Numbered from the stretch's first letter, positions 25,878 to 35,185 are shown. The stretch: DNA of 64,000 nt from Cedecea lapagei (GCF_900635955.1 NZ_LR134201.1:3906001-3970000); one strand, 5' to 3'. Numbers and translations: made by a program. Notes: generated from the sequence alone by a model not told the origin.

Positions 25878-26396
25878 ATGAACCATGTCGTTGCTGCAAC
25901 AACCAATCCCGCCAAAATTCAGGCGATTCTGCAGGCGTTTAGCGAGATTTATGGTGAAGGATCCTGCCATATTGAGCCTGTGGTCGTCGATAGTGGCGTG
26001 CCGGAACAGCCCTTCGGCAGCAAGGAAACGCGAACTGGCGCACGATGCAGGGTCGCCAATGCCCGGGAACTCAGGCCAGAGGCCGACTTTTGGGTCGCCA
26101 TTGAGGCCGGAATCGACGAAGGCAGCACTTTCAGCTGGGTGGTGATCGAGACCCGCCAGCAGCGCGGAGAGGCCAGGTCGGCAACTCTGCCACTGCCGGA
26201 AGTTATTCTGCAGAAAGTCAACGCCGGAAACGCTCTGGGGCCGGTTATGTCTGACTATACGGGCATCGATAAGATTGGACGTAAAGAGGGTGCGATTGGC
26301 GTGTTCACCGCCGGAAAGCTCACGCGCAGCAGCGTCTATCATCAGGCGGTGATACTGGCATTAAGCCCTTTTCATAACGAGATTTATCGCCAGTAG
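25878..26396 (+). CDS. yjjX: Inosine/xanthosine triphosphatase YjjX
   Basis: House-cleaning NTPase that hydrolyses ITP and XTP and so keeps deaminated purines out of nucleic acids. The 172 residues have the family start MNHVVAATTNPAKIQAI and the motifs SGVPEQPFG and GVIGVFT-like (GAIGVFTAGKLTR). Convergent with trpR, 6 bp apart, as in E. coli. Confidence 0.95.
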   Translation: MNHVVAATTNPAKIQAILQAFSEIYGEGSCHIEPVVVDSGVPEQPFGSKETRTGARCRVANARELRPEADFWVAIEAGIDEGSTFSWVVIETRQQRGEARSATLPLPEVILQKVNAGNALGPVMSDYTGIDKIGRKEGAIGVFTAGKLTRSSVYHQAVILALSPFHNEIYRQ

Positions 26397-26402
26397 CGCG
26401 GC

Positions 26403-26741
26403 TTAGCGAGCCGGGTTACTGCCCTGCAGAAGCTCTTTTTCAAGCCATGCCCGCAGCTCAGTCGGCGCCGCCTTCAGGCTGTTGGAGCCGCGGGTAATAG
26501 TAGCAATACCCGCGCCCAGCTCATTCTTCAGCTCGCGCTGGCTAAGCTCGCCGCGAAGCAACTCCTCAATGATCCGCACACGAGTTCCCAACGCAGTACG
26601 CTCATCCGGGGTTAACAACAGCGTCAGCAAAGGCAGATGAAGCTCCTGCCCAAAGGCTTGCTGCAACAGCCCCACAAAGCGGAGCCACTCTTTATTACTT
26701 TGCTCGGCCTGTTCCGCCGAATATTGAGAGAGCTGAGTCAT
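26403..26741 (-). CDS. trpR: Trp operon repressor TrpR
   Basis: Tryptophan-activated repressor of trp, aroH, mtr and its own gene. The 112 residues include the helix-turn-helix core LSQRELKNELGAGIATITRGSNSLK (about 68-92) and the effector-binding region LGTRVRIIEELLRGE. The C-terminal tail is slightly longer than in E. coli (108 residues). An operator lies immediately upstream of the start. Confidence 0.97.
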   Translation of the reverse strand: MTQLSQYSAEQAEQSNKEWLRFVGLLQQAFGQELHLPLLTLLLTPDERTALGTRVRIIEELLRGELSQRELKNELGAGIATITRGSNSLKAAPTELRAWLEKELLQGSNPAR

Positions 26742-26752
26742 GTCAGGCCACC

Positions 26753-26770
26753 ATACTCTTTAACTAGTAC
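26753..26770 (-). promoter_or_regulatory. TrpR operator in the trpR promoter
   Basis: ATACTCTTTAACTAGTAC lies 12 bp upstream of the trpR start. It matches the E. coli trpR operator (GTACTCTTTAGCGAGTAC) at most positions, and its right half AACTAGTAC equals the consensus trp operator half-site. This supports autorepression. Confidence 0.85.
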
Positions 26771-26796
26771 GGCAGCATAACATACTCTCCGCGCAA

Positions 26797-28731
26797 TCAA
26801 TAACGCCGCTGCCACTCGCTGTCAGACAGGATTTTGTCAGGCTGCCCCATGAAGTAGCGGTAATAGGCGTCATAAGCCAGCACGTTTTTCACATAGCCGC
26901 GCGTCTCGGAGAACGGAATGCTTTCCACAAACGCGATAGCGTCAATCCGCCCCGCGCTGTTGCCAAGCCAGGTTCTCACTCGTCCCGGCCCCGCATTATA
27001 GGCGGCGGAAGCAAAGATACGGTTGCTCTCAAACTGCTGGAACACGTACTGCAGGTAGCTGGTGCCGATATTGATGTTGGTCTCAGGATCCAGCAGCTGC
27101 AGCGGACTGCTGTAGCCGGGAATGCTGAACATCTTCACGGTATGGGTGGCGGTTCCCGGCATGATCTGCATCAGGCCGCTTGCGCCCACAGGGGAACGCA
27201 CCTTCGGGTTCCAGGCACTTTCCTGGCGGGCAATCGCCATCGCATAGCTTTGCGGCACGGTTTTGCCGCTGACGTAGCGGGCGAAGGTACCTTTATAAGC
27301 CAGCGGGAAACGCTCCTCCAGGTTATCCCAGAGCTTGCCGGCTATGGTTGCCTGCACGCTAAGATCCCACCAGTCCTGGTCAAAAGCGTAGCGCGCCAGT
27401 CCGGCCTGCTCCTGCCTGCTGCGGCTGGTCACCAGGTTTGCCCATTCGCTGCGCGCGGTGTTGTCCATATTCCAGTACATCAGCTCGCGGACTCGCGCCA
27501 TTTCCGGCCCCTGCACCAAAGCCGGGTTCACGGGATCGGCTTTATCAACGCGCAGCGGATAGTCCTCCCCAAGCCGCTGTGCGGCAACCATTGGGTAGAA
27601 ACCACGCTGCTGCATCAGAGTACGCAGGATCCCCTTTGCTTCATCATCACGTCCGCGCTCCAGCAGCAAATCTGCCTGCCAGTAGCGCCATTCATCTTTC
27701 TCTTTGGCTTCCATCGGCAGGCGTGCAAGCCAGGTATTCAGGCCGGAGCGGTCGCCGGCTCCCAACGCCATACGCACGCGACGTTCAATCAGCGAAGTGG
27801 ACTGCGATCGCATGATGGCATCGTCACGCCAGCGGGCCTGCTCATCCGTCACGTCGCTGCCCATCAATCGCCAGGCCACCGCGTCACGCAACTCCTGCGC
27901 CTGCTCCTCGGTAAGCTTCTGCGCCTGAACCAGAGACGGGATCATCAGCCGGGCATTTTCCACATCCTGACGGGCTACGCTCGCAAAAGCGATAGCGGCG
28001 GCCTGTCGGGTGAAGTCCGTCGCGCCCACCGTATTGGCGAAAGTGAGCACCGTACTCGGGTTATTTTGCAGGCTTATCAACGCGCTGGAGATAGTCTGGT
28101 AGTCTGCAGGCATCTGATTAGCCAGCGAGGTTACCAGCGAGGTGTTCCCCTCTTTCATCGCCAGCCTGATGCGTTCGAGGTAAGCGAGCGGATCCTGCGT
28201 GCCTGAAGCTCGCCACGCGGAAAACAGCGCATCACAGCTCGACGGCTGGCTCTTGCCGGTAAGCCACAGCTCTTTTGCGCCAGCCCAGGCAGCCTCTGCC
28301 TGCCCGGTATTCCATTTGGCATAGTAGTAATTACATTTTGCTTCGTTAGTGGCAGGCGGTTCAGGGCTGAAGGCCAGCAGGCCTCGCCAGTCCTGACGTC
28401 TTGCCAGCTCGTTAACAAACCGGGAGCTTAACGTACGCGCCGGAGGCAACGTTGGATTAGCCTGAATAAACTGAGCCACCGCCACGGTCGGCTCGTTCAT
28501 CAGATCGTCGGTTAACTGACGATATTCGAGGTAAGGATAAAGAGGATAGGTTTGCAGAGTGGGCATCAGCTGCTGCACCACGTCCATTTGTTTGTTATCC
28601 CAGGCCTGTTTAATTTGCGCGTAGCGGCTGCGCTGCTCATCGAGAGAATCCGCACGTACCGCGCCGTTTAACATCACCAGGCTAACGCCTGCGGCAAGCA
28701 ACTGCCATGCGACTTGTTTGGCTTTTACCAC
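26797..28731 (-). CDS. slt: Soluble lytic murein transglycosylase Slt70
   Basis: Periplasmic enzyme that cleaves peptidoglycan with formation of 1,6-anhydro-muramic acid. The 644 residues comprise a signal peptide ending near VRA-DSLDEQ, a long alpha-helical U- and L-domain (about 28-450) and a C-terminal lysozyme-like domain. The catalytic Glu is in AIARQESAWNPKVRSPVGASGLMQIMP (about residue 500), with AAYNAGPGRV further on. The neighbour order slt-trpR is as in E. coli. Confidence 0.97.
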   Translation of the reverse strand: MVKAKQVAWQLLAAGVSLVMLNGAVRADSLDEQRSRYAQIKQAWDNKQMDVVQQLMPTLQTYPLYPYLEYRQLTDDLMNEPTVAVAQFIQANPTLPPARTLSSRFVNELARRQDWRGLLAFSPEPPATNEAKCNYYYAKWNTGQAEAAWAGAKELWLTGKSQPSSCDALFSAWRASGTQDPLAYLERIRLAMKEGNTSLVTSLANQMPADYQTISSALISLQNNPSTVLTFANTVGATDFTRQAAAIAFASVARQDVENARLMIPSLVQAQKLTEEQAQELRDAVAWRLMGSDVTDEQARWRDDAIMRSQSTSLIERRVRMALGAGDRSGLNTWLARLPMEAKEKDEWRYWQADLLLERGRDDEAKGILRTLMQQRGFYPMVAAQRLGEDYPLRVDKADPVNPALVQGPEMARVRELMYWNMDNTARSEWANLVTSRSRQEQAGLARYAFDQDWWDLSVQATIAGKLWDNLEERFPLAYKGTFARYVSGKTVPQSYAMAIARQESAWNPKVRSPVGASGLMQIMPGTATHTVKMFSIPGYSSPLQLLDPETNINIGTSYLQYVFQQFESNRIFASAAYNAGPGRVRTWLGNSAGRIDAIAFVESIPFSETRGYVKNVLAYDAYYRYFMGQPDKILSDSEWQRRY

Positions 28732-28973
28732 ACCTTCTCCTCATTATTTTCCTGACGGCATCATGCCTGCGCCGCAATAAGCGAATGCATTCATGCTAAC
28801 CAGGGGAGTCGCAATACGCCATGTCCGGAAGGTATATTTTGGTCATTAAACGTATAAAGGCGCCCTGCCCGGCAGAACCACGATACCCCGCTGGGATTAG
28901 CCCCGGAAAACCGCTACACTTCGCCTTTGTTATGTACCATCTTACATCACGATAAAAGAGGCAAAGTCGCACT

Positions 28974-30641
28974 GTGGCTCAATTCGTTTATACCATGCAT
29001 CGTGTCGGCAAAGTTGTCCCGCCGAAACGACATATTCTGAAAAATATTTCGCTCAGCTTCTTCCCTGGCGCCAAAATCGGCGTGCTGGGCCTGAACGGTG
29101 CCGGTAAATCCACCCTGCTGCGCATCATGGCCGGCATCGATACCGATATCGAAGGCGAAGCCCGTCCTCAGCCAGGCATCAAGATCGGCTACCTGCCGCA
29201 GGAACCTAAGCTGAACCCGGAGCACACCGTACGTGAGTCCGTAGAAGAAGCCGTTTCCGAAGTGGTTAACGCGCTGAAAGGCCTGGATGAAGTCTATGCC
29301 AAATACGCCGAGCCGGACGCGGACTTTGATAAGCTGGCCGCACAGCAAGGCAAGTATGAAGAGATAATCCAGGCGCACGACGGTCACAACCTGAACGTGC
29401 AGCTGGAGCGCGCCGCGGATGCCCTGCGTCTGCCAGACTGGGATGCAAAAATCGAGAAGCTGTCCGGGGGTGAACGCCGCCGTGTTGCGCTGTGCCGCCT
29501 GCTGCTGGAAAAACCAGATATGCTGCTGCTCGATGAGCCAACTAACCACCTGGATGCAGAATCCGTGGCATGGCTGGAACGCTTCCTGCACGACTTCGAG
29601 GGCACCGTTGTGGCGATTACCCACGACCGCTACTTCCTCGACAACGTCGCCGGCTGGATCCTGGAGCTCGACCGTGGGGAAGGTATTCCATGGGAAGGTA
29701 ACTACTCTTCCTGGCTGGAGCAGAAAGATCAGCGTCTGGCGCAAGAAGCCTCAACGGAAGCCGCTCGCCGTAAATCCATTGAGAAAGAGCTGGAGTGGGT
29801 TCGTCAGGGCGCTAAAGGCCGTCAGTCTAAGGGCAAAGCCCGTCTGGCACGCTTCGAAGAGCTGAACAACACCGAATACCAGAAACGTAACGAAACCAAC
29901 GAACTGTTTATTCCACCTGGCGCACGCCTCGGGGATAAAGTGGTTGAAGTTAACAACCTGCGTAAATCTTACGGCGACCGCCTGCTGATTGACGATCTGA
30001 GCTTCTCCGTACCGAAAGGGGCCATCGTCGGCATCATCGGTCCGAACGGCGCCGGTAAATCTACCCTGTTCCGCATGATGTCCGGTCAGGAGCAGCCTGA
30101 CAGCGGCTCTATCACCCTGGGTGAGACCGTGAAGCTGGCCTCCGTTGACCAGTTCCGTGATGCCATGGACAACAGCAAAACCGTGTGGGAAGAAGTCTCC
30201 GGCGGCCAGGATATTATGCGTATCGGTAACACCGAGATGCCAAGCCGTGCTTACGTCGGCCGCTTTAACTTCAAAGGCGTTGACCAGGGCAAACGCGTAG
30301 GCGAGCTGTCCGGCGGTGAGCGCGGTCGTCTGCACCTGGCGAAGCTGCTGCAGGTTGGCGGTAACGTTCTGCTGCTCGATGAACCAACAAACGACCTGGA
30401 TATCGAAACCCTGCGCGCGCTGGAAAACGCCCTGCTGGAGTTCCCGGGCTGCGCGATGGTTATCTCGCACGACCGCTGGTTCCTTGACCGTATCGCCACC
30501 CACATTCTGGATTACCAGGATGAAGGTAAAGTGGAGTTCTTCGAAGGTAACTTTACCGAATACGAAGAGTACAAGAAGCGTACCCTCGGCTCCGATGCTC
30601 TTGAGCCAAAACGCATCAAGTACAAACGCGTCACCAAGTAA
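28974..30641 (+). CDS. ettA: Energy-dependent translational throttle EttA (ABC-F)
   Basis: Cytoplasmic ABC-F ATPase that binds the ribosomal E site and gates the first peptide bond according to the ATP/ADP ratio. The 555 residues contain two ATPase domains (Walker A GLNGAGKST near 42 and GPNGAGKST near 360; signatures LSGGERRRV and LSGGERGRL; Walker B LLLDEPTNHLD and LLLDEPTNDLD) joined by the linker KSIEKELEWVRQG. Translation starts at a GTG at 28974 (VAQFVYTMHRVGKVVPP); the conserved N-terminus supports this. Confidence 0.97.
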   Translation: MAQFVYTMHRVGKVVPPKRHILKNISLSFFPGAKIGVLGLNGAGKSTLLRIMAGIDTDIEGEARPQPGIKIGYLPQEPKLNPEHTVRESVEEAVSEVVNALKGLDEVYAKYAEPDADFDKLAAQQGKYEEIIQAHDGHNLNVQLERAADALRLPDWDAKIEKLSGGERRRVALCRLLLEKPDMLLLDEPTNHLDAESVAWLERFLHDFEGTVVAITHDRYFLDNVAGWILELDRGEGIPWEGNYSSWLEQKDQRLAQEASTEAARRKSIEKELEWVRQGAKGRQSKGKARLARFEELNNTEYQKRNETNELFIPPGARLGDKVVEVNNLRKSYGDRLLIDDLSFSVPKGAIVGIIGPNGAGKSTLFRMMSGQEQPDSGSITLGETVKLASVDQFRDAMDNSKTVWEEVSGGQDIMRIGNTEMPSRAYVGRFNFKGVDQGKRVGELSGGERGRLHLAKLLQVGGNVLLLDEPTNDLDIETLRALENALLEFPGCAMVISHDRWFLDRIATHILDYQDEGKVEFFEGNFTEYEEYKKRTLGSDALEPKRIKYKRVTK

Positions 30642-30645
30642 ATGC

Positions 30646-30672
30646 AAAAGGCACCTTCACGGTGCCTTTTTT
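30646..30672 (+). terminator. ettA terminator
   Basis: AAAAGGCACC and GGTGCCTTTT form a 10-bp stem (30646-30655 with 30661-30670) with a TTCAC loop and a T run, right after the ettA stop. Confidence 0.92.
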
Positions 30673-30678
30673 ATGGCT

Positions 30679-30699
30679 AGCCCCCGGTCAATGGGGGCT
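30679..30699. terminator. Second hairpin after ettA
   Basis: AGCCCCC (30679-30685) and GGGGGCT (30693-30699) form a 7-bp stem around a GGTCAAT loop, followed on the plus strand by GTTTCTT. It could be a backup terminator or mark the edge of the structured region that follows. Confidence 0.5.
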
Positions 30700-30737
30700 G
30701 TTTCTTAATTACAAATATCCACGATTATTCCAGGCCC

Positions 30738-31304
30738 GACTGAGGTTCCGTTCACTTCCAATTCGGTTTCACATGTCACCACCGCACCGGTGAACGTCCC
30801 AAGGGAGTCACCGTCACTCCCCTAAGAACCCGGACTCCGGCGAAATAAATCGACCGCTGAAGCGGCAGACCTCCGTTTTATCTCCCAGTCCTGGGTCAGC
30901 TGAGATGCGTTCCCGACGTCCGGCCCTTGGCCAGTCGGAGAGAAAACGGAGGCGATTTAAGCCGGAACCGGGCCTCGCTTTAAACTCGCAGCTTTGCGGG
31001 ACAGAAAAATTGCTGCAAGACCCACAGCCACACCTTGGTCCCCGGCTCTCATCGCCCCCGGGGATGACCCAACTCAGGCGGGGTTGAGCTGTCGGGAACA
31101 GCGAAAGAGAGCGATCGTCGGGAACGAATCGCGAACGACCCCGAATGTTTGGGTGATAACCGGTGGGTTTACCGCTTCAGCGGCGATGAGCTCGCCGGGC
31201 GCCGGGGGTTGTCAGGGGGGATGGCGTAATGCCCCCTGACACGTTCACCGTCTCTGAACGTACAGGTGAAACAGATGTACGGGTGAACGGAACCAGAACC
31301 AGTC
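30738..31304. ncRNA. Putative large structured noncoding RNA or RNA element
   Basis: The 741-bp gap between ettA and nadR has no credible gene but is highly self-complementary. Nested long-range pairings are: 30738-30742/31300-31304 (5 bp), 30744-30755/31283-31294 (12 bp, GGTTCCGTTCAC), 30766-30772/31266-31272 (7 bp), 30788-30797/31241-31250 (10 bp, CGGTGAACGT), 30837-30843/31192-31198 (7 bp), 30854-30865/31172-31183 (12 bp, CCGCTGAAGCGG). Local hairpins are 30870-30879/30943-30952 (10 bp), 31037-31045/31058-31069, 31088-31092/31098-31102, 31111-31118/31124-31132 and 31211-31219/31232-31240 (9 bp). The nesting is consistent throughout. One G-T pair (30836/31199) weakly favours transcription on the plus strand. 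I cannot name a family; size and layout suggest a large ornate RNA or a structured mobile RNA element. The strand and transcription are unproven. Confidence 0.6.
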
Positions 31305-31382
31305 CTGCATAATCGCAGGGATTTGTGACTAATCGACGGCCCCAAATGAGAGCACAGAACTAAGGGCATCACCCTCAATTAT

Positions 31383-32615
31383 TTATCGCTGCTCGCCCAT
31401 CATCTCTTTCACCAGATCCACGCAGCGCAGGAAGCGCGAGTCATAGTCAGACTCTTCAACGTGAATAAAGTCGATGTTGTTCTCTTTGAGCATTTCCACC
31501 AGCAGGTTCTGGAACGATTTTCTGTCCACGTCGCTGCCGAGGCTGCGTAAACCGTCCGCCACCCACGGCGTATTGTTCTCCAGCAGGATCACCAGATCAA
31601 AGCGGTATTCGTCAATCAGCGCCTGCACGAAGGGATGTTCACGTCCTTCATACTTCTTGCAGAAGGCCTGAGTGGTGACAAAATCCGTGTCGATAAACGC
31701 CACTTTATTGGCGTACTTCACCGCAAAGTCGACGTACTGCGCGTGGCCGATAGCTATTTTGTCGTAGTCGGAATACTGCAGCGCCATTTCGTCACCGCCA
31801 AGGTGGGAGAAGACGTAGTCCCGCCCATACTCCCAGGCGCTGGTGGTGTTAAAGATGTTGGCGAGCTTGTTCACCATCCACGACTTACCACTCGACTCGC
31901 CGCCCAGTATCGCTACCGTACGCACGAAGAAGGGTTTGACCTCAGTAGGAATGTATTCCCAGTAGCGGAACGGGTTTTCGCGGATTTGCGTTCCGCTGAT
32001 GTTCATAAAGGTACGCTGCGGGTCAATCACCACCGTTTCGATGCCGAGATGCTCGGTAAACTTCGCCGCATCCCCTTCTTCCGAGGTGTAGATCCGGTCC
32101 GGGGAAATGCCTTTGCTGTCCATAAACGCCTTAATGCCCCGGCTCCAGACATCCCAGCCGTGCGGATAAGGCTCCATCCCCTCCTCGTTGAAGGAGTGAA
32201 TGCGTATGTTCTTCTGGTACTTAAAGGTTTGCAGCAGCCAGCGCAGGCGGTCACCGGTAGTGGGCTGCTGAGACATCGCGCTGTCGTCAAACAGCGCCCG
32301 GTCACGGGGCTCATCGTAGCCCATGATGATATGCAGCTCGTCTACCTGGCTACAGGCGCGCTGGATCAAATAGATATGGCCAGTATGCAGCGGATAAAAC
32401 TTGCCGAACACCACGCCGACTTTCTTTTCGCGGCGCGGGAATTCCAGCCCCAGGAAGCGGTGAAGCGCTTCCAGCTTTTGCGCGCTGGGGCTTTTGATTT
32501 TCGCGTTCAGTAGCTGGCTCAGGTAGCCTTTAGTCATCCCGCTGGCATCCGCCACCTGCTGTAAAGTACAGCCCTGCTGACGAATAGCCGTTTTAATATA
32601 GTCGAATGACGACAC
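31383..32615 (-). CDS. nadR: NadR, trifunctional NAD regulator/NMN adenylyltransferase/ribosylnicotinamide kinase
   Basis: Represses NAD synthesis genes and recycles ribosylnicotinamide. The 410 residues have three parts: an N-terminal helix-turn-helix (CTLQQVADASGMTKGYLSQLLNA, 16-38), the nucleotidyltransferase domain (GKFYPLHTGHIYLIQRA, about 70-86, with ISGTQIRENPF near 206-216) and the kinase domain with Walker A GGESSGKSWMVNKLA (about 237-251). It is the usual neighbour of radA. Confidence 0.97.
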   Translation of the reverse strand: MSSFDYIKTAIRQQGCTLQQVADASGMTKGYLSQLLNAKIKSPSAQKLEALHRFLGLEFPRREKKVGVVFGKFYPLHTGHIYLIQRACSQVDELHIIMGYDEPRDRALFDDSAMSQQPTTGDRLRWLLQTFKYQKNIRIHSFNEEGMEPYPHGWDVWSRGIKAFMDSKGISPDRIYTSEEGDAAKFTEHLGIETVVIDPQRTFMNISGTQIRENPFRYWEYIPTEVKPFFVRTVAILGGESSGKSWMVNKLANIFNTTSAWEYGRDYVFSHLGGDEMALQYSDYDKIAIGHAQYVDFAVKYANKVAFIDTDFVTTQAFCKKYEGREHPFVQALIDEYRFDLVILLENNTPWVADGLRSLGSDVDRKSFQNLLVEMLKENNIDFIHVEESDYDSRFLRCVDLVKEMMGEQR

Positions 32616-32661
32616 GCGCTGCCTCCTGCCGGAGCGGGAACGATTCCCGCAAGTTACTCAA

Positions 32662-34044
32662 TTATAAGTCGTCGAATACAGAAAGCGCATCAGCAAGTTT
32701 TTTCACGCCGAAGACCTGCATCCCTTTAGGAATTTTTTTCGGTACGTTGGCCTGCGGCACAATCGCACGCTTAAAACCGTGTTTTGCCGCCTCGGAAATG
32801 CGTTCCTGGCCGCTGGGCACCGGACGGATTTCACCGGCCAGCCCGACTTCACCAAACACCACCAAATCCTGAGGCAAAGCCCTGTCGCGCAGGCTGGAAA
32901 CCATCGCCAGCAGCAGCGCAAGGTCGGCGCTGGTTTCGGTGACTTTTACGCCACCCACCACGTTCACGAAGACATCCTGGTCGGCCATTTGCAGGCCGCC
33001 GTGGCGGTGCAGTACGGCCAGCAAAATCGCCAGACGGTTTTGCTCCAGGCCAACGGCCACGCGGCGAGGGTTGGACATCATGGACTGATCCACCAGCGCC
33101 TGAATCTCTACCAGCAGCGGGCGAGTCCCTTCCCAGACTACCATTACCGAGCTGCCCGGCGTCACTTCATCACCGCGGCTCAGGAAGATAGCAGAAGGGT
33201 TACTGACTTCACGCAGCCCCTGCTCGGTCATCGCGAATACGCCAAGCTCGTTCACCGCGCCAAAACGGTTTTTATGGCTGCGCAGGGTGCGAAAACGAGA
33301 ATCAGCATCGCCGTCGAGCATTACGGAACAGTCAATGCAGTGCTCAAGGACTTTTGGCCCCGCCAGGGAGCCGTCTTTGGTCACGTGGCCGACCATTACG
33401 ATCGCCACGCCTTTGGTCTTCGCAAAGCGCGTCAGATAGGCCGCAGTTTCTCGGACCTGGGCCACGCTGCCGGGCGAAGACTGCACGTCCGCCATATGCA
33501 TGACCTGGATCGAGTCGATCACCATCAGCTTCGGCTGCTCTTCCTCTGCGATCATACAGATCTGCTCGATGCTGGTTTCCGACAGCATGTTGAGATTTTG
33601 CGTCGGCAGGCCCAGACGGTGCGCTCGCATCGCCACCTGCTGAAGCGACTCTTCGCCGGTGACGTACAGGGTTTTCATCTGCTCGCTGAGTTTGCAAAGC
33701 GTCTGCAGCAGCAGCGTCGATTTCCCCGCGCCGGGGTTGCCGCCAATCAGGATAGCGCTGCCCGGCACCACGCCGCCGCCCAACACGCGGTCAAACTCTT
33801 TAAAACCGGTGGAAAAACGCGGCAGCTCTTCAAGGCTGATCTCCGAGAGCTTTTGCACCCGGTTGACGCCCGCGCTCCCGGCATAGCCGGACAGACGCTC
33901 GTTGCGGGCAACCTGAGGAGAAGCGGCGATGCGCACTTCGGTAATGGTATTCCACGCGTGACAGGCGCTGCACTGCCCCTGCCAGCGCGGGTAATCCGCA
34001 CCACACTCGTTACAAACAAATGCGCGTTTTGGAGCTTTCGCCAC
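32662..34044 (-). CDS. radA: DNA repair protein RadA
   Basis: RecA-related, Lon-like ATPase that drives branch migration in recombination. The 460 residues contain an N-terminal four-cysteine zinc finger (CNECGADYPRWQGQCSAC, 11-28), Walker A GGNPGAGKST (about 96-105), the RadA-specific KNRFG motif (SHKNRFGAVNELG, about 257) and a C-terminal Lon-protease-like domain. It is followed by nadR and preceded by serB, 14 bp apart, so serB-radA are probably cotranscribed. Confidence 0.97.
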   Translation of the reverse strand: MAKAPKRAFVCNECGADYPRWQGQCSACHAWNTITEVRIAASPQVARNERLSGYAGSAGVNRVQKLSEISLEELPRFSTGFKEFDRVLGGGVVPGSAILIGGNPGAGKSTLLLQTLCKLSEQMKTLYVTGEESLQQVAMRAHRLGLPTQNLNMLSETSIEQICMIAEEEQPKLMVIDSIQVMHMADVQSSPGSVAQVRETAAYLTRFAKTKGVAIVMVGHVTKDGSLAGPKVLEHCIDCSVMLDGDADSRFRTLRSHKNRFGAVNELGVFAMTEQGLREVSNPSAIFLSRGDEVTPGSSVMVVWEGTRPLLVEIQALVDQSMMSNPRRVAVGLEQNRLAILLAVLHRHGGLQMADQDVFVNVVGGVKVTETSADLALLLAMVSSLRDRALPQDLVVFGEVGLAGEIRPVPSGQERISEAAKHGFKRAIVPQANVPKKIPKGMQVFGVKKLADALSVFDDL

Positions 34045-34058
34045 CTTTATACCTCTTG

Positions 34059-35036
34059 TTAGCGTTCTTCCTGAATCAGGCTGCCGGAAAGGATGCAGAA
34101 CACGCCCATCAGATCCGCATGGCGGATGCTGACTTCGCTCTTCTCATTCACCTTCGGCTTAGCGTGAAAGGCAATGCCCAGCCCTGCGGCATGGATCATC
34201 GGTAAATCATTGGCCCCGTCGCCAACCGCTACGGTCTGCGCGGCGGGAATGTCATATTTTTCGGCCAGGCGCTTGAGGGTAACCGCTTTAAATTTAGCGT
34301 CCACAATCTGCCCCAGCACTTCGCCGGTCAGCTTACCGTCGCAAATCTCGAGTTCGTTTGCGACCACCGTCGTCAGGTTCAGCGTATCGCGCAGGTACTC
34401 CGCAAAGAAGGTGAACCCGCCGGAAGCAATGGCCACTTTCCAGCCCAGAGTATCAAGGTTCTGCACCAGAGATTTAAGTCCCGGCATCAGCGGCAGCTCA
34501 TCACGCACCTGGCGCAGAATATTGGCGTCGGCGCCTTTCAGGGTGGCCACGCGCTGGCGCAGGCTGGCGGTAAAGTCTAGTTCACCGCGCATTGCGCGTT
34601 CCGTGACTTCGGCCACCATTTCACCCGTTCCCGCCAGTTTGGCAATCTCGTCGATACACTCGATTTGAATGGCGGTGGAGTCCATGTCCATGACCAGCAG
34701 GCCTGGCGTTTTTAAATGCGGAATTTTGCCCAGCGGCGCAACGTCCAGCCCGGCGTCATGCGCAAGCCGGGTCGCTCGCGGGGTTAAAGAGCCCGCCAGG
34801 CGGATAACCTGGTAATCTTCCACACACCAGGCGGTCACAATCACCATCGCGGCCCCCAGCTTACGCTGGTATCTGGTCAGGCACTGCTTGTCCAGATTAC
34901 GGCCGTACAGGAGCCAGCCACTGCGGCCGGCGCGGTAGTCCAGCGGCATCACTTCGTCACCGCTCAGGGAAAGCGGCAACCCAGGCCAAAGTGAAACATC
35001 GTTAGGCAAATCGCACCAGGTCAAACTGTTTGGCAT
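34059..35036 (-). CDS. serB: Phosphoserine phosphatase SerB
   Basis: Last step of serine synthesis. HAD-superfamily phosphatase of 325 residues with the catalytic motif VMDMDSTAIQIECIDE (about 116-131), SGGFTFFAEYL and GDGANDLPMIHAAGLGIAFHAKP. The N-terminal part is an ACT-like domain. The start chosen (MPNSLTWCDLPND at 35036) matches E. coli; an upstream ATG would add 27 residues with no counterpart. Divergent from smp. Confidence 0.97.
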   Translation of the reverse strand: MPNSLTWCDLPNDVSLWPGLPLSLSGDEVMPLDYRAGRSGWLLYGRNLDKQCLTRYQRKLGAAMVIVTAWCVEDYQVIRLAGSLTPRATRLAHDAGLDVAPLGKIPHLKTPGLLVMDMDSTAIQIECIDEIAKLAGTGEMVAEVTERAMRGELDFTASLRQRVATLKGADANILRQVRDELPLMPGLKSLVQNLDTLGWKVAIASGGFTFFAEYLRDTLNLTTVVANELEICDGKLTGEVLGQIVDAKFKAVTLKRLAEKYDIPAAQTVAVGDGANDLPMIHAAGLGIAFHAKPKVNEKSEVSIRHADLMGVFCILSGSLIQEER

Positions 35037-35185
35037 TGCGGCTCCAGAATCAAGTAAACATACCCTTTTGCCGTCGGGATCCGGGAGAGTGGCATAAGGA
35101 TATCCGGGTAAAAACAACGCATGAGGCTACCTTGTCCGCCTTGCTTCTGGCAACATTAAAGTACGCAATTTTCCAAAGGTGCATC

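Noticed and set aside
30905..31378. Three short open frames (60-81 codons) in the ettA-nadR gap
   Set aside because: Composition is random-like, ribosome sites are absent, and they overlap the strong helices. The region is better explained as noncoding.
30700..31382. Group I or group II self-splicing intron
   Set aside because: I find neither the group II domain V hairpin and GUGYG-type 5' end nor the group I P/Q/R/S core; there is also no interrupted gene. A degenerate form cannot be ruled out.
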